Positions 9,928-20,742 of a DNA stretch of 64,000 nt are shown piece after piece. The notes beneath the pieces are model-generated. The model did not search any database. It saw only the letters and a program-made list of their open reading frames with translations, and was not told the DNA's origin. The translations under genes were made by a program, and so were the position numbers. Numbering within the stretch: position 1 is the first letter of the stretch; each line of letters starts with the position of its first letter. Origin of the DNA: Pseudocercospora fijiensis CIRAD86 (lineage: Eukaryota > Ascomycota > Dothideomycetes > Mycosphaerellales > Mycosphaerellaceae); assembly GCF_000340215.1 (NCBI RefSeq), contig NW_006921539.1, forward strand, positions 746,471 to 810,470, given 5' to 3'.

Positions 9928-12900
9928 ATGGACCGACTTGACCCGATCGAAGACACACCGGTGAAGAGGCGGAAGTTGGATCACACGAGCGATCTGAGTA
10001 GTCAGAAGGCGTGGAACTCTCAGGAAGACGACGGAGAACAATTCACCGAGAACGACTTCCAGACTGCCGCAACGCTGCCCATATCGAACACGCAGAAACG
10101 GCAACTGCAGTATAGTCCGGCACAACTACACGCAGATCTCAACACCTCGTCAGCACCACCACAGCGACCCTCGCAATCTTCATACATCACCCAGCCAACC
10201 CAACCGATACGCCCGAGTCCGGATGTTCAGGTTCCGCGCTCCTCGCCTACTGCACCCTCGCCGCAGAGACCGGCTACAAAGCCTTCAAGCAGTCTGCTGG
10301 CCCGCGCAATAGCCCCTCCAGGCACTACTTTCCGCCGACCACCGAATGTGCAGCCCAAGCCGACACCAGTGAACCTTGACGACAGCGATGATGACCCACC
10401 TGTCCAGCACAGTAATGATGAGCCAAAGCAGAGCTTCAGCACCAACCTCAAGCCGACCAATTTCAAGAAAGCTGGTCGTGGTCCGGAAGAGCGTATTCGA
10501 GACTCTCCGCGCCAGACACCATCCAATAAGACCACGCCCTTTAGGGCTATGGTTTCTGAGTTCAACTTCAAGCAGCCTGTAGGACCTGCTCGGCCGGCTG
10601 ATGACATGGCCAGCGCATACGGGAGTGCCTCGAGGCCGCCGCGGCTGCAGCAACTCGCACCGAGACAGACTGGACCAGCACGTGCTATACCCATTGGGTC
10701 ACCGACGCTGATGCCACAGTACAACACCATCCACGATATACAAGACTACGTCCTCCGAAGCAAGGTTATGCCGATCCAGTCGGCATTTCCCTACTTCTCA
10801 ATTAGCCAGATTGTAAGAGCGCTGGAGGCTAGAAGAGGCAATGTACATGACGCTATGGCATATTTGTGCGAAGTGCAAGAAAGGGCTATAGCATCGCCTG
10901 ATCCACTCAATCAGAGTTCCCCTTTCAATCAGAGTCCTGTACAGAGAAGGGGTATGGCTACGTCAACGTCACAACAATTTGCGACAGCCCCGACGCAACC
11001 TCCTCGCAATGCTGCTAAGCAGGACATTCGTGCCAAGCAAACTATCGCAGAGAAGTATCGTGCCTCGAGGAAGCCGGCGAAGAAGATTGTAGACTCCGAC
11101 GATGAAGATGAAGACGAGGACGATGTCGTCCTATCGAAGAGCAGGACAATACGGGGTCGAGAACCATCGCTTACACCACCCTCTTCTCCGCCACTTGCTC
11201 CTCGCTCGCGGCGTCGACTTCAGAATAAGACTATTATCGAGGTCGATTCAGATGATGGCGAAGAGGGAGAAGGAGACTCTGGCGTTGTTGAGGATGCTGC
11301 TAGCGACTTTGAGGAGGATGCTAGACTTAAGTCCTCGGAGCAAGAAATCCTAACCGAACAAGTGCAGGAGATGCGCGAGGAACGACTGCTTAAGATGCTG
11401 AATGAGTGCACCATCCACGATCTGGCAGAATTGACCGCGAAACCTCAAGAGATGATCCAATTTGTTCTGGAGAAACGGCCATTCAACACCTTACACGAAG
11501 TACGAGAAATTGTTCAAGAGACGTTAACAAAAACTGGAAAGAAGTCGAAGAAGTCTAAAGCTGTTGGCGAACAACTTGTCGAAGAGTGTATGGAGGTTAT
11601 GTCTGGTTACGATGCTGTGGACGAACTTGTTGTTAGATGCGAGACACTCGCGCAACCTCTACGTGAAGCCCTCAAAGGCTGGGGTGTAGGAGAGATGGAT
11701 GGCGAGCTTCAGCTTACAAAGCTCGAAGAAGCGCACGACTCCGGGATCGGCACTCCTGCTAGCTCGACGGCAGACGACAATGGTCCGCAGAAGCCAAAAT
11801 CCAAAGACTGGATCGAGCAGCCGAAGAATATGAGCACTGATATGACCATGAAGGATTACCAGCTCGTGGGTCTGAATTGGCTGTACATGCTTTTCAAGAG
11901 GAAGCTGTCCTGCATTCTAGCAGATGATATGGGTCTTGGGAAGACCTGCCAAATCATCGGCTTCCTGTCACATTTGCAGCAGCAAGACGTGGATGGTGTT
12001 CACCTGATCATCGTCCCGGGATCAACGCTCGAGAACTGGCTGCGAGAGTTTGAACGCTTCGCCCCCAATCTGCATGTCCGACCATATTACGGCGCTCAAA
12101 GCGAACGAGCAGAGCTTCAGTATTCCATACAGGAAGACTGGGCTTCGATCGATGTTATCGTTACGACCTATGACATGGCGGTCAAGAAGGACGACAATAG
12201 ATTCTTGCGAAATCAAGGTCCATGGTCGGTCTGTGTATACGATGAAGCGCACATGCTTCGTAACCCAAAATCGGACCGTTACTCCCAGCTCACCCGTATC
12301 GGCGCGGACTTCAAGGTCTTGCTTACGGGCACACCGCTACAGAACAACTTGCAAGAGCTGATCGCCATCCTGGCCTTCATCATGCCGAAGATGTTCGAGG
12401 AGAAGCGTGACGACCTCGACTTCCTCTTCAAGCATAAGGCTAGCACAAAAGACACCTCGCATGCTGCGCTGCTATCCAGCGACCGTATCTCTCGAGCACG
12501 ATCGATGATGACACCCTTTATCCTGCGACGAAAGAAGCAGCAAGTGCTTGATCTACCCAAGAAGGAGTCGCGAGTGGAGTACTGCGACATGACGGACTCT
12601 CAAGCTGACTACTACGCTCAGGTACTGGAGGACGCTCAGCGCTTCTTTGCTGAGAAGAGCATGCCTGGTGCAAAGAAGAACGCGAAGAATGGCAGCTCGA
12701 ATGTTATCATGGCTCTTCGCAAAGCGGCTATTCATCCATTGCTCTCCCGTCGAATCTACGATGACAAAAAGATCGACAAGATGGTTGCTGCTCTCAAGAA
12801 GACCGAGGACTTTGGCGAGAACACACCTGAAAAAATTCGAAGCTACATCAATGGCGATGCAGCGGGGTCGTTGAAAGGCGGTGATTTTGGCCTGCACACC

Positions 12901-13629
12901 TTTGCCTACGGACATCCCGCCCTTGCAAAGCGCTTTGCCCTCAAAAAGCAAGAGTGGATGGACTCTGGCAAAGTGCAGAAATTCAAGGAGCTTGTTGAGG
13001 CGTATGTCGCGAATGGCGATCGGCTACTTGTGTTCTCGCAATTCACCACGCTAATGGACATTTTGGAAGCTGTGCTGGAGACTCTCGACATCAAATTCAT
13101 GAGACTGGATGGCTCGACGAACATGGCAGATCGACAAGAGATGATCGACACCTTCACCGATGACACGACAATCCCAGTTTTCATGCTATCCACTCGTGCT
13201 GGTGGCGCTGGTATCAACTTGGCAGCAGCGAACAAAGTCATCATCTTTGACTCTGGCTTCAACCCTCAGGATGACATTCAAGCGGAGAATCGTGCTCATC
13301 GTGTCGGCCAGACTCGCGAGGTTGAAGTCGTTCGCCTCGTGACTAAGGGCACCATCGAAGAGCAAATCCACGCGCTTGGAGCGTCCAAGCTTGCTCTGGA
13401 CGAGCGTGTTGCTGGTGAAGGCGCCACTGCCGCGGAATCTTCGCAAGTCGAGAAGCAAGGCGAGAAAATGGTCGAAGACATGTTGGCCGAGCAGTTGGTC
13501 AAGAAAGAAGTCGCCAAAAAGGAGGAGGGGGAACCTGCGGAGGAGCCTGCTGAGGACCTCAAAGACGCTTTCGCGAAAGGCCTTGCGGGCGAAGGGGTGG
13601 ATGTCAAGTCGAAACAGGCACAGTTCTAG
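9928..13629 (+). CDS. FUN30: FUN30/SMARCAD1-type SNF2 chromatin remodeller
   Basis: A single exon encodes 1233 aa. Fun30-family ATPases slide and exchange nucleosomes and act in silent chromatin and DNA-end resection. The first 260 residues are Pro/Ser/Gln-rich and disordered. A CUE-like helical segment follows at about 268-313 (FPYFSISQIVRALEARRGN), then acidic patches near 390-470. The SNF2 N-lobe starts near 640, with the Walker A box DDMGLGKT at about 665-672 and the DEAH box YDEAHMLRN at about 772-775. The C-lobe starts near 1030 (LLVFSQFTTLMDILE) and includes STRAGGAGINL and the arginine-finger motif ENRAHRVGQTRE near 1120. The domain order, CUE then SNF2, and lack of other modules favour Fun30 over Swr1/Ino80. 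The ATG at 9928 is the first in the frame. Confidence 0.93.
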   Translation: MDRLDPIEDTPVKRRKLDHTSDLSSQKAWNSQEDDGEQFTENDFQTAATLPISNTQKRQLQYSPAQLHADLNTSSAPPQRPSQSSYITQPTQPIRPSPDVQVPRSSPTAPSPQRPATKPSSSLLARAIAPPGTTFRRPPNVQPKPTPVNLDDSDDDPPVQHSNDEPKQSFSTNLKPTNFKKAGRGPEERIRDSPRQTPSNKTTPFRAMVSEFNFKQPVGPARPADDMASAYGSASRPPRLQQLAPRQTGPARAIPIGSPTLMPQYNTIHDIQDYVLRSKVMPIQSAFPYFSISQIVRALEARRGNVHDAMAYLCEVQERAIASPDPLNQSSPFNQSPVQRRGMATSTSQQFATAPTQPPRNAAKQDIRAKQTIAEKYRASRKPAKKIVDSDDEDEDEDDVVLSKSRTIRGREPSLTPPSSPPLAPRSRRRLQNKTIIEVDSDDGEEGEGDSGVVEDAASDFEEDARLKSSEQEILTEQVQEMREERLLKMLNECTIHDLAELTAKPQEMIQFVLEKRPFNTLHEVREIVQETLTKTGKKSKKSKAVGEQLVEECMEVMSGYDAVDELVVRCETLAQPLREALKGWGVGEMDGELQLTKLEEAHDSGIGTPASSTADDNGPQKPKSKDWIEQPKNMSTDMTMKDYQLVGLNWLYMLFKRKLSCILADDMGLGKTCQIIGFLSHLQQQDVDGVHLIIVPGSTLENWLREFERFAPNLHVRPYYGAQSERAELQYSIQEDWASIDVIVTTYDMAVKKDDNRFLRNQGPWSVCVYDEAHMLRNPKSDRYSQLTRIGADFKVLLTGTPLQNNLQELIAILAFIMPKMFEEKRDDLDFLFKHKASTKDTSHAALLSSDRISRARSMMTPFILRRKKQQVLDLPKKESRVEYCDMTDSQADYYAQVLEDAQRFFAEKSMPGAKKNAKNGSSNVIMALRKAAIHPLLSRRIYDDKKIDKMVAALKKTEDFGENTPEKIRSYINGDAAGSLKGGDFGLHTFAYGHPALAKRFALKKQEWMDSGKVQKFKELVEAYVANGDRLLVFSQFTTLMDILEAVLETLDIKFMRLDGSTNMADRQEMIDTFTDDTTIPVFMLSTRAGGAGINLAAANKVIIFDSGFNPQDDIQAENRAHRVGQTREVEVVRLVTKGTIEEQIHALGASKLALDERVAGEGATAAESSQVEKQGEKMVEDMLAEQLVKKEVAKKEEGEPAEEPAEDLKDAFAKGLAGEGVDVKSKQAQF

Positions 13630-14221
13630 GGAAGCAAGTCAGTGGCAGGAACATTGTCCGCCGTACAACAATGTGCGAGAAGGCGAAGCGTGAGCTGCAA
13701 CATCGACATGATTGAACGATAATGTTGGATTGCATGAATGAATGCATATTGGTCGCGAGACAGTGTCTCTCGACATGTATTTTGGATTCGCATGGCCTGT
13801 ACGAGTGCTGAGGCGAGGAAAGCCTTTCGAATCGCTCGCCGAAATAGACGTGGTCGAGCTCTTGGAAGGAAACGTCGTGCATGTAGAAATGTACATCAGG
13901 AAGAGAAGAGCGTTGACTCTTCGAAATGCCGTAATGAGCACGCTCGTCAAAAGTTCCATGCGTCCATTGCTAGCATCTGATAATATGGTGGCCGTCTCAC
14001 TGCACAAGCCAGCGAAGGATTTCGGAGCTCGGCCAAGGCCAAGCTGGCAAGCTTGCCCGCGCTCAAACATCCCACCTCTCGCGAACACATCATCCAGATA
14101 GGGCAGGCGGCAGCGGCAGCGGCAGCGGCAGCGGCAACAGCGAACACGGCATTGGTATGTTTTCTATTCTCAATTGATATCCCTTGACTCTCTGTCATCT
14201 GCATCCACCTCCACCGTCACA
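13630..14221. other. Intergenic region
   Basis: 3' flank of the FUN30 gene and 5' flank of the carboxypeptidase gene. A GGCAGC hexamer array lies at about 14109-14136, and a pyrimidine-rich stretch precedes the next ATG. No gene is seen. Confidence 0.6.
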
Positions 14222-15952
14222 ATGGAGAAGTTCCTCCCCATAGCTACCGAGCACCACGCTCCCAGGACAGCTCCCATTCGCATGATAATTTTGACCTGCC
14301 TCACTTTCATTCTCTGCATCACATGGTTCTCCCAGCTCCTCCCAGACTTGACTAGCCACCCTCAGCAACACGGAAAGAAGCAGAAAGCGTGCCAACAAGT
14401 CCCCGCCCTCTTCCCATCCTCACAAACCGAAAAGCTCAAACAAGCCTACGACTTCCTCTTCACAGAAACCTTCCAGAATGCTTCAATCTCTAGACTCTCA
14501 GGAGCCGTACAGATAAAAACCGAATCCTTCGACGATCTAGGCAAAATCGGGGAAGATGCAAGATGGGACGTCTTCTACCCTTTCCACAACTACCTCGCCA
14601 AAACCTTCCCTCTCATCCACACGCAGCTCAAAGTCGAGAAGGTGAATACGCACGGTCTGCTCTATACGTGGACTGGGAGTGATGATGGGAAGAGGAAGCC
14701 GATTGTTTTGATGGCGCATCAGGATACTGTGCCTGTGGATATGGATACGCTGGATAGCTGGACACATCCTCCTTGGTCGGGGTACTACGATGGAGAGAAA
14801 ATCTGGGGGCGAGGAGCTTCCGATTGCAAGAATTCTTTGATTGGGATTTTGGAGACTTTGGAGGGACTGTTGGAGGCGGAGTTTCGGCCTAGTCGCACGG
14901 TTGTTTTGGCTTTTGGGTTTGATGAGGAGTGTAGTGGGAGACAAGGTGCGGGTCATCTTTCGGAGTTTCTTTTTGAAAGGTATGGGGAGGATGGGGTTGC
15001 GGCTATTGTGGATGAGGGGATGGGGTGGCAGATGGCTTTTGGGAGGGGGTATGCGACTCCTGGGGTTGCTGAGAAGGGGTATACGGATGTGAGTATTACG
15101 GTGAGAACGCCGGGCGGGCATTCTTCTATTCCGAGCGATCACACGAGTATTGGGATATTGGCGGAGATCATCACGTCCATCGAGAGTCAGCAGTACCCGA
15201 CTTTCCTAGCGAAAGATAACCCATTCTACGGTTTCCTCCAATGCGGAGCCGAATACTCTCCGGACTTCCCAAAGAAGTTGAAGAAACTCCTCGGTGAACG
15301 GTCTGAAGGCAAGGAGACCTGTGCCGCCAAACACAAAGACAAAATTGCCCAGGAAGCCGCCAAGATCAGCAAGGAGTCTCAATATCTAATGCAGACCTCT
15401 CAAGCCGTGGACTTGATCAAAGGCGGCACGAAAACCAACGCTCTTCCAGAAGCCGCCGTTGCAGTCGTAAATCACCGCATCAATCTCGGTCAAGAACCTG
15501 AGGATGTTTGGACACACATCACCCACCTCGTCCAGCCCATCGCCAAAAAATACAACCTCACCCTCAACGCTTTCAACGGCCAATCCGCCGGCTACAAAGC
15601 CATCTCCCTCTCCACCTCCGACACAACCCTCCGCGTAGCACCCATCACCCCCACCGCCATCGACACCGTCAACCCCTTCTCCGTCCTTTCTGGCACTATC
15701 CGCGCCCTCTACGGCGAAGACACTATCGTTGCCCCCGCCCTCATGACTGGCAACACCGACACGAGATACTATTGGAATTTGACCAAGAATATTTTCCGTT
15801 TTGGACCGGGTTATGTGAAGGAGGAGGAGACTGGGGTGGGGAAGATTCATACTGTTGATGAGAGTGTTACGGTTAGTAATCATTTTAAGGTTGTTAGGTG
15901 GTATCATTTGTTTATTAGGAATTTTGATGAGGCGGTTTTGGTGGATGATTGA
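14222..15952 (+). CDS. CPS1: M20 family carboxypeptidase S-like (Gly-X carboxypeptidase)
   Basis: Intronless, 576 aa from the ATG at 14222 (an upstream in-frame reading lacks family similarity). It is a zinc metallopeptidase of the M20A type, which releases C-terminal residues from small peptides, probably in the vacuole. A single transmembrane anchor lies at about residues 20-40 (IILTCLTFILCITWF), as in yeast Cps1, which enters the vacuole membrane by this anchor. Metal and catalytic residues are visible: H166 and D168 in MAHQDTVPV, D201 in GRGASDCKN, the E235-E236 pair in FDEECSG, and a late His near 554 in SNHFK. The 3' third switches abruptly to G/T-rich codon usage, although the frame and motifs continue without break. 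Confidence 0.9.
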   Translation: MEKFLPIATEHHAPRTAPIRMIILTCLTFILCITWFSQLLPDLTSHPQQHGKKQKACQQVPALFPSSQTEKLKQAYDFLFTETFQNASISRLSGAVQIKTESFDDLGKIGEDARWDVFYPFHNYLAKTFPLIHTQLKVEKVNTHGLLYTWTGSDDGKRKPIVLMAHQDTVPVDMDTLDSWTHPPWSGYYDGEKIWGRGASDCKNSLIGILETLEGLLEAEFRPSRTVVLAFGFDEECSGRQGAGHLSEFLFERYGEDGVAAIVDEGMGWQMAFGRGYATPGVAEKGYTDVSITVRTPGGHSSIPSDHTSIGILAEIITSIESQQYPTFLAKDNPFYGFLQCGAEYSPDFPKKLKKLLGERSEGKETCAAKHKDKIAQEAAKISKESQYLMQTSQAVDLIKGGTKTNALPEAAVAVVNHRINLGQEPEDVWTHITHLVQPIAKKYNLTLNAFNGQSAGYKAISLSTSDTTLRVAPITPTAIDTVNPFSVLSGTIRALYGEDTIVAPALMTGNTDTRYYWNLTKNIFRFGPGYVKEEETGVGKIHTVDESVTVSNHFKVVRWYHLFIRNFDEAVLVDD

Positions 15953-17599
15953 ATGATTGATGATGAAATGGAGAAGTTGGGGGGGTTGGATGGATGATAG
16001 GTTGGAAGATTGTAATGCTCAGCCAGTTATACGGACAGTATAACAGATACGAAAACAGCTCGGCAATGCAGCGCGAAGAGATCCAGGACTGGATGCAAAA
16101 GACGCTCGTCAGGTCTCTCACTTCACGTCGGTCCCTCATATAACTATCTTCAAGGGCCGAGCGAGGTCAGCTGAAGACTAATAAATATAAACCACGATTA
16201 CACAGAGTCAGTCTCTTTTGGATGCGCGCCCAACCTAGGTATAATTCCTTCACGCTGCCTCCCTTCAAGGACGAAATGAAATGCCATTGCTGCAAATGCG
16301 AGCCTTCAAAAATCTGGTGTCTCCGCTTCAGAAAAGCAGCAGGATCAAAAATTCCACGACAAAATCTATAAAGCACGAGGCCAGCACGAGACGAGTGTTT
16401 CAATCTAATAATTCTTTTATAAGCTACATGTTTTTTTTTTCTATTTTCTAGTCTGATATATCACTCCAAGGGGAAAAAAACATATCGAGAAACTGAGATT
16501 ATTTCCTTTTCAGACAAACAAACCAAAAATCCGTAAATCTTCCCAAGGTCCAACATACCCTATCTCCTCCCTCAAGCAACACTCATCTATCTCCTCAAGC
16601 ATCCTCCTCAAAATCTCAAAAAAAAAACCTTTGAGTTCCGAATACCTATCCCTCCTTCCTACGTACCCCGACTCTTCTCGCCAGGCACACGATTCAAAAT
16701 CCGAGAAAAAGAATGTTTGGGGGGGGGGGGGGGGGGGGGGTTTCAAAAAAGACGGCTGATGAATGAGAATTTTTGTTTTCTCTTTCATATATAAAGGTTG
16801 ATTTGGGGGTGGAGAAGAAGTTTTGGGGGGACGACTCTAGAGAAGATTTTTTTTAACATGGAGATCAGGTTTCCATTTATATATGTGCATGTGCAAATTT
16901 GGATTTGTATTCTGTTGTGGATTTGAGAGAATGCGAGGTTGTGGAGTGGAGTGGGATGGAAAGGTCAAAGAGTTGAGGGTGTTTAGGGCGAAAATTCGGG
17001 ATTTGAAGGGTGGTTTTGAGGATGGGGCTAGGGAAGTGATTCTGTTTGGGATGGGAGAGAGAGGAGAGGATGGGGAGGTTTATGAGGGTGGCAGAACAGG
17101 AAAAGGAAGCGGGACGCGTGGGAATGAGGGCGGCGAGGAAAGTAAGGAGAATATTTGGCTTAATACCGCGGCGAGGATTGAGGTCGATGCTTTATAGTGA
17201 AGGAAAAAATTGACAGGTAGTGTGTGGGACGTTTGGATGAGTGACTTGCCTCTCCGCTTCTGTGGATGTTCATGGTGCTTTCTCGTTATCATTCACATTG
17301 AGTCTCCAGCTCAGACTCAAGGACTCCTACTGAAAGCACTCTCCAGCTAGTCATGTGCGTCACTGCGCTACTCCATCTTGAGCGCCCAAGACGCTTCATG
17401 ACCACCATTACATACAATACCCGATTGCGTTATGAAGATGCTTCAATGCCCTCAATGTGGACCATTCCAGCTTTCTCCAATGCAATGCATAGTTCCAATG
17501 TGCGCGCTGCGATGCCTTTGCCGTTGCCGTTGCCGTTGCCACACAAGATGTCCAAGCCAAGGAGAGTGATGCAACTTACCGTAGTAGTGAATTGCGAGC
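15953..17599. other. Long intergenic region with homopolymer tracts
   Basis: Low-complexity sequence with a T10 run at 16431-16440, a G22 run at 16719-16740 and a G/T-rich zone to about 17200. Open frames up to 104 codons here are compositionally odd and match nothing I know. This is 3' flank for the carboxypeptidase and for the convergent splicing-factor gene. Confidence 0.55.
16719..16740 (+). repeat. Poly-G tract (22 G)
   Basis: Twenty-two consecutive G, able to form a G-quadruplex in DNA or RNA. Length is prone to sequencing error. Confidence 0.9.
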
Positions 17600-19109
17600 T
17601 CAGGTCGCTGCATTGGAGGTGAAGCCACTGTCACGACGCTGCTGAGATCTTGCTTCAGCCTCTCGACGGGCGTTGTCAAGCCTCTTCTGGAGCTCTTCTC
17701 TGGAAATGCGAAGAGGGTGTCTTGGGATGCGTTGGCGCTACTATGGTCAGCCTGCACTTGTGTAGAAGAGAATATAAGAAATTTTCGTCGTGCTTCGTTA
17801 TCTCAATATACTGTTTATGCTATACTTGTGAGGATGATATGCGCGGATTATCATGCGCCATTGCTCACCTCGTCCTTTGCGCCGCCGTTGGCCGGTTGCT
17901 CGCTTGATTGCGAACCACGTCGCTTGCCGTCCGATGCTGCACTGTATGTTGATCCCTCACGGCTGAGGCGATACTCATTCTTCTTGGACCTGCTAGCCAT
18001 CAAGTCTCCGGACTCTCGACTACGACGCTTGGAGGCAGGTGTACGGGAGCGTGAACGGGAGCTGTCGTCGCGAGCTCGACGGCGCGGTGGTGATCGTGAG
18101 CGGGATGGTCGACGTCGGCGCCTGTCTGGAGGTGAGCGAGAATCATCAGAGTAAGAAGGTGATCGGCGGCGTCTCCGCGGTGGAGGCGACCGCGATCTAC
18201 GCCGAGCCGGTCCATTGCTACTGGACCTGTTCCTCCTCCGAGGTGGTGAGCGAGATCGAGACTCGGGGGACGAGGTGTTGCGGCGTCTGCGCCAACGTGG
18301 CGGGGAACGTGAGCGAGATGGCGATCGACCATATGATGGCGAGCGTCGACGTCGAAGAGGATTGTCGCGTCCACCGCGGCCTCCGCCGGGCACGTAGCTG
18401 TCAATGCCGCTTCTCGAGTCTCGTCCGCCTCTTCTTGGTGGTGATCGGGAGTCGCGTGACATTGGACGTCGGTCTGAAGAACGATCGCGGCCGCGACCTC
18501 GACCGCCTCTGCCGCCTCTACCTCGCTGGCCACGCTCTCGCTCTCGCTCGCGGACCCGTGCTAGCTCACGTTCGCGCTCACGCTCGTCAGCTTCTCGTTG
18601 TCTAGCCTCTTCACGTGCCTTGTCTTCTGCAATCTGCGGAGTGGTCAGCCATGTGTCCAAATGCAGAGCGTAGAAGATTTCCTCACCCTCTCCTGTATGA
18701 GCTCCAGCTTCTTCGCCTCAAGCAGCTCTTTCGGGATGCCATTCGGGCTGTCCTGTGCGCTGAGGCACAACTTCCACAATTCGAGGCAGAATGGCGCGGC
18801 GTCCTTGTCGAGAAAGCCAGTGATATCGGTCTGAAGCTGCTTGATGTTGGGCTGTTGTCTGGTTAGCACACGTGTAAGAGATGTGTGGTATTCCCGGCGT
18901 ACCGATTTTGACCCCTCAATAATGGTGAAAATCATCTCCGTCACCACGTCGTCGTCGCTGTTGAGGATCTTGGCGATCTCGTCCGACACCCATTTCTTGA
19001 TCACCGGCAGATTGACCTTGGTCATGTCAACTTTCTTGTTGAAGATGTCTGGATACTTGGTCATACGCATGGCGCGCGCATCAGCGCCAGTCTTGAGCGC
19101 GGCCGGCAT
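17600..19109 (-). CDS. PWI-domain SR-rich splicing factor (SRm160/SRRM1-like)
   Basis: Exons on the minus strand are 19109-18903, 18851-18687, 18633-17869 and, less surely, 17737-17600. The protein would be 424 aa. The PWI domain occupies about residues 15-125 (KVDMTKVNLPVIKKWVSDEI, then DVVTEMIFTIIEG, DITGFLDKDAAPF, PKELLEAKKLELIQER) and binds nucleic acid and spliceosomal partners. The rest is RE/RS/RG-rich and lined with SRSPPRR-type repeats, as expected for an SRm160-class nuclear splicing coactivator. Intron 1 is 51 bp and in frame, so an unspliced message stays open. Without intron 3 the frame ends at 17851 after SNGA. With it, the tail gains EELQKRLDNARREAEARS. The start is the ATG at 19109, not the upstream non-ATG extension. 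Convergent to the carboxypeptidase gene. Confidence 0.85.
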
Positions 19110-19405
19110 CTTGTGTGTTGGTGTGTCCAAGTGCAGAAAGCGAAGTTGGCAGAAAGAGGTAGACGAGGCGCAGGTGGAGAAAGCTCACACGGATGAGTGC
19201 TGCTGCCAGAGCAGGTGAGAAGTGGAAGAGGTGAGAAGTCACTGTTTGATCTTCTCTTGACCTTTGGTTGTCGGAGCCCGAGCCGACAAGCCGCTCCCGC
19301 AGATGCATGCCCACATCCACATCCACTCAACCACTCTGGAGTCGGCTGGCTGTCTCATGACAACACCTTGCATCAATAATATCGACCCTGAACGAGACTG
19401 CCAAA

Positions 19406-19719
19406 ATGAAAGTCGCCGATTTTCTATCGGATCTGACGTCCTTGCAAGTCTGCGTATGTGCTGCGCTAGCATGTGAGAGCCACAGCTTTCTGACATGAAG
19501 CAGGACCCAAACGCAGCACTTGCACTGGTATCGGAACGGCCAGATAATGGTGCCCAAGCCAATGGTGGGCCGGTTAAGAATGACGATGACCAGGACCTCA
19601 AGCGAGCAAAAGATCTCCTCAGCCTTCACAGCGAAGTCAAAGTCGCACATGTGGATGGGACTGATAAAGAGCTCAACCAAGCACGAGAGGACGTCGCCAA
19701 GGTGCTCAGCACTCTTTAA
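19406..19719 (+). CDS. Small two-exon protein of unknown function
   Basis: Exon 1 is 19406-19453 and exon 2 is 19504-19719, with a 50-bp GTATGT...GCAG intron in phase 0, giving 87 aa. The protein starts MKVADFLSDLTSLQ and has an acidic middle (KNDDDQDLKRAKDLL). It ends with a helical segment (ELNQAREDVAKVLSTL). No signal peptide or membrane span is seen. It looks like a small helical protein, perhaps a subunit of a complex, but I do not recognise the family. It lies about 300 bp from, and divergent to, the PWI/SR splicing-factor gene. Confidence 0.65.
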
Positions 19720-20742
19720 AGCCTGCCTTACCTACCGGCATCACCTATAAAGACTTGATCGACCTCGAGCCATCGACTACGAGAGCTCCTTTTGCGTCTA
19801 GAACAAGTTCTGGAAGATCGAGCGCCAGAGGGCAGCTGTCTTGCATGAACATCTTGTTACCGACATTTCGACCGTCTGGATATAATTCGCAGCCTGACCT
19901 GTCTTGGATCAGGAGCAGCAACGCCATAACTCCTTGACATGCCTCCAGAACACACGCAAATGCCTATTGCTCGAAGAGACAAGGTTGCGACAAAGTCATA
20001 CCCACCGCAAGGCGACGCGAATACCCCTTGTATACAGCGTCTGATCACATCGGAGTGAAAGTGGGTATTCCCCAAACCCTTGCTCCTCATGGATTATAGC
20101 GAATAGAAACTTGTTATTCAGCGGTCCGACCCTAGTCACTTTCACTCCGATGTGGTAAGACGCTGTAGAGACACGCATCATCCAAATCCAGTGATGCTGG
20201 GGCAGAACAGCGAGTTATGTTACGTTCATAGCCACATGGCGGTCAATTGCTCTCACGACCATCGAACGGCGCTCAGACGTGGAGATGAAGTGCATCTAGC
20301 ACCGAAGTCTCGCCCGATAGCACGGCTTTCACTGTTACGAGGAAAGAATATTCACCGATTCTTCCGCTCGCTAATAAGCCCAGAGCGAACTTTTCAGCTG
20401 CAGACAAAGTGCCGCATCAAGATGCCATTTTCCCCGCATGCACTCCAGATCGGTCCTCCACATACCCAGGTCGATCTAGTCAAATGCTCGCATTCTGATT
20501 TGCTAAAGCCTGGCAAGTATAATTGCTCGCCATCGATCCAGGAACAGCTGCCATTCTTGAACAAGCGCTTAGGGCTTCTCGGTTGCTTCGGTACAATGAG
20601 TGACGGTGTTAGTGCGGAAGATGGGAGTTGGACTCGGCCGTTGCCCTGGCTGAACATCGCTGACATCTGAGCAAATGAGTATGAAATATAAAGCAGGCAT
20701 CGCAAACTCTGTTGTACATCTCACGCCCCTCGTTCATCATTC
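19720..20742. other. Intergenic region carrying a MITE-like element
   Basis: Apart from the inverted-repeat element at 20035-20165, no gene is evident. A 172-codon open frame at 20152-20670 starts inside the inverted repeat and has no family features, so it is not called. Confidence 0.55.
20035..20165. mobile_element. MITE-like element, 131 bp, TA target duplication
   Basis: The ends are inverted repeats of about 29 bp with three mismatches. The left starts CAGCGTCTGATCACATCGGA and the right end is its near-complement, ending AGACGCTG. Both ends are bordered by TA (20033-20034 and 20166-20167), the target duplication of Tc1/mariner elements. The 73-bp core has no coding capacity. It is probably a non-autonomous relative of a fungal Tc1/mariner (pogo/Fot-like) transposon. 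It is not RIP-mutated, in contrast to the large islands. Confidence 0.7.

Noticed and set aside
16883..17197. 104-codon plus-strand frame in the G/T-rich zone
   Set aside because: Composition-driven, with no motif or splice context.
18039..18605. Plus-strand 188-codon frame opposite the SR region
   Set aside because: Shadow of the Arg/Ser-rich repeats on the minus strand.
20152..20670. 172-codon plus-strand frame after the MITE
   Set aside because: Begins inside the inverted repeat, has no recognisable domain and no supporting features.
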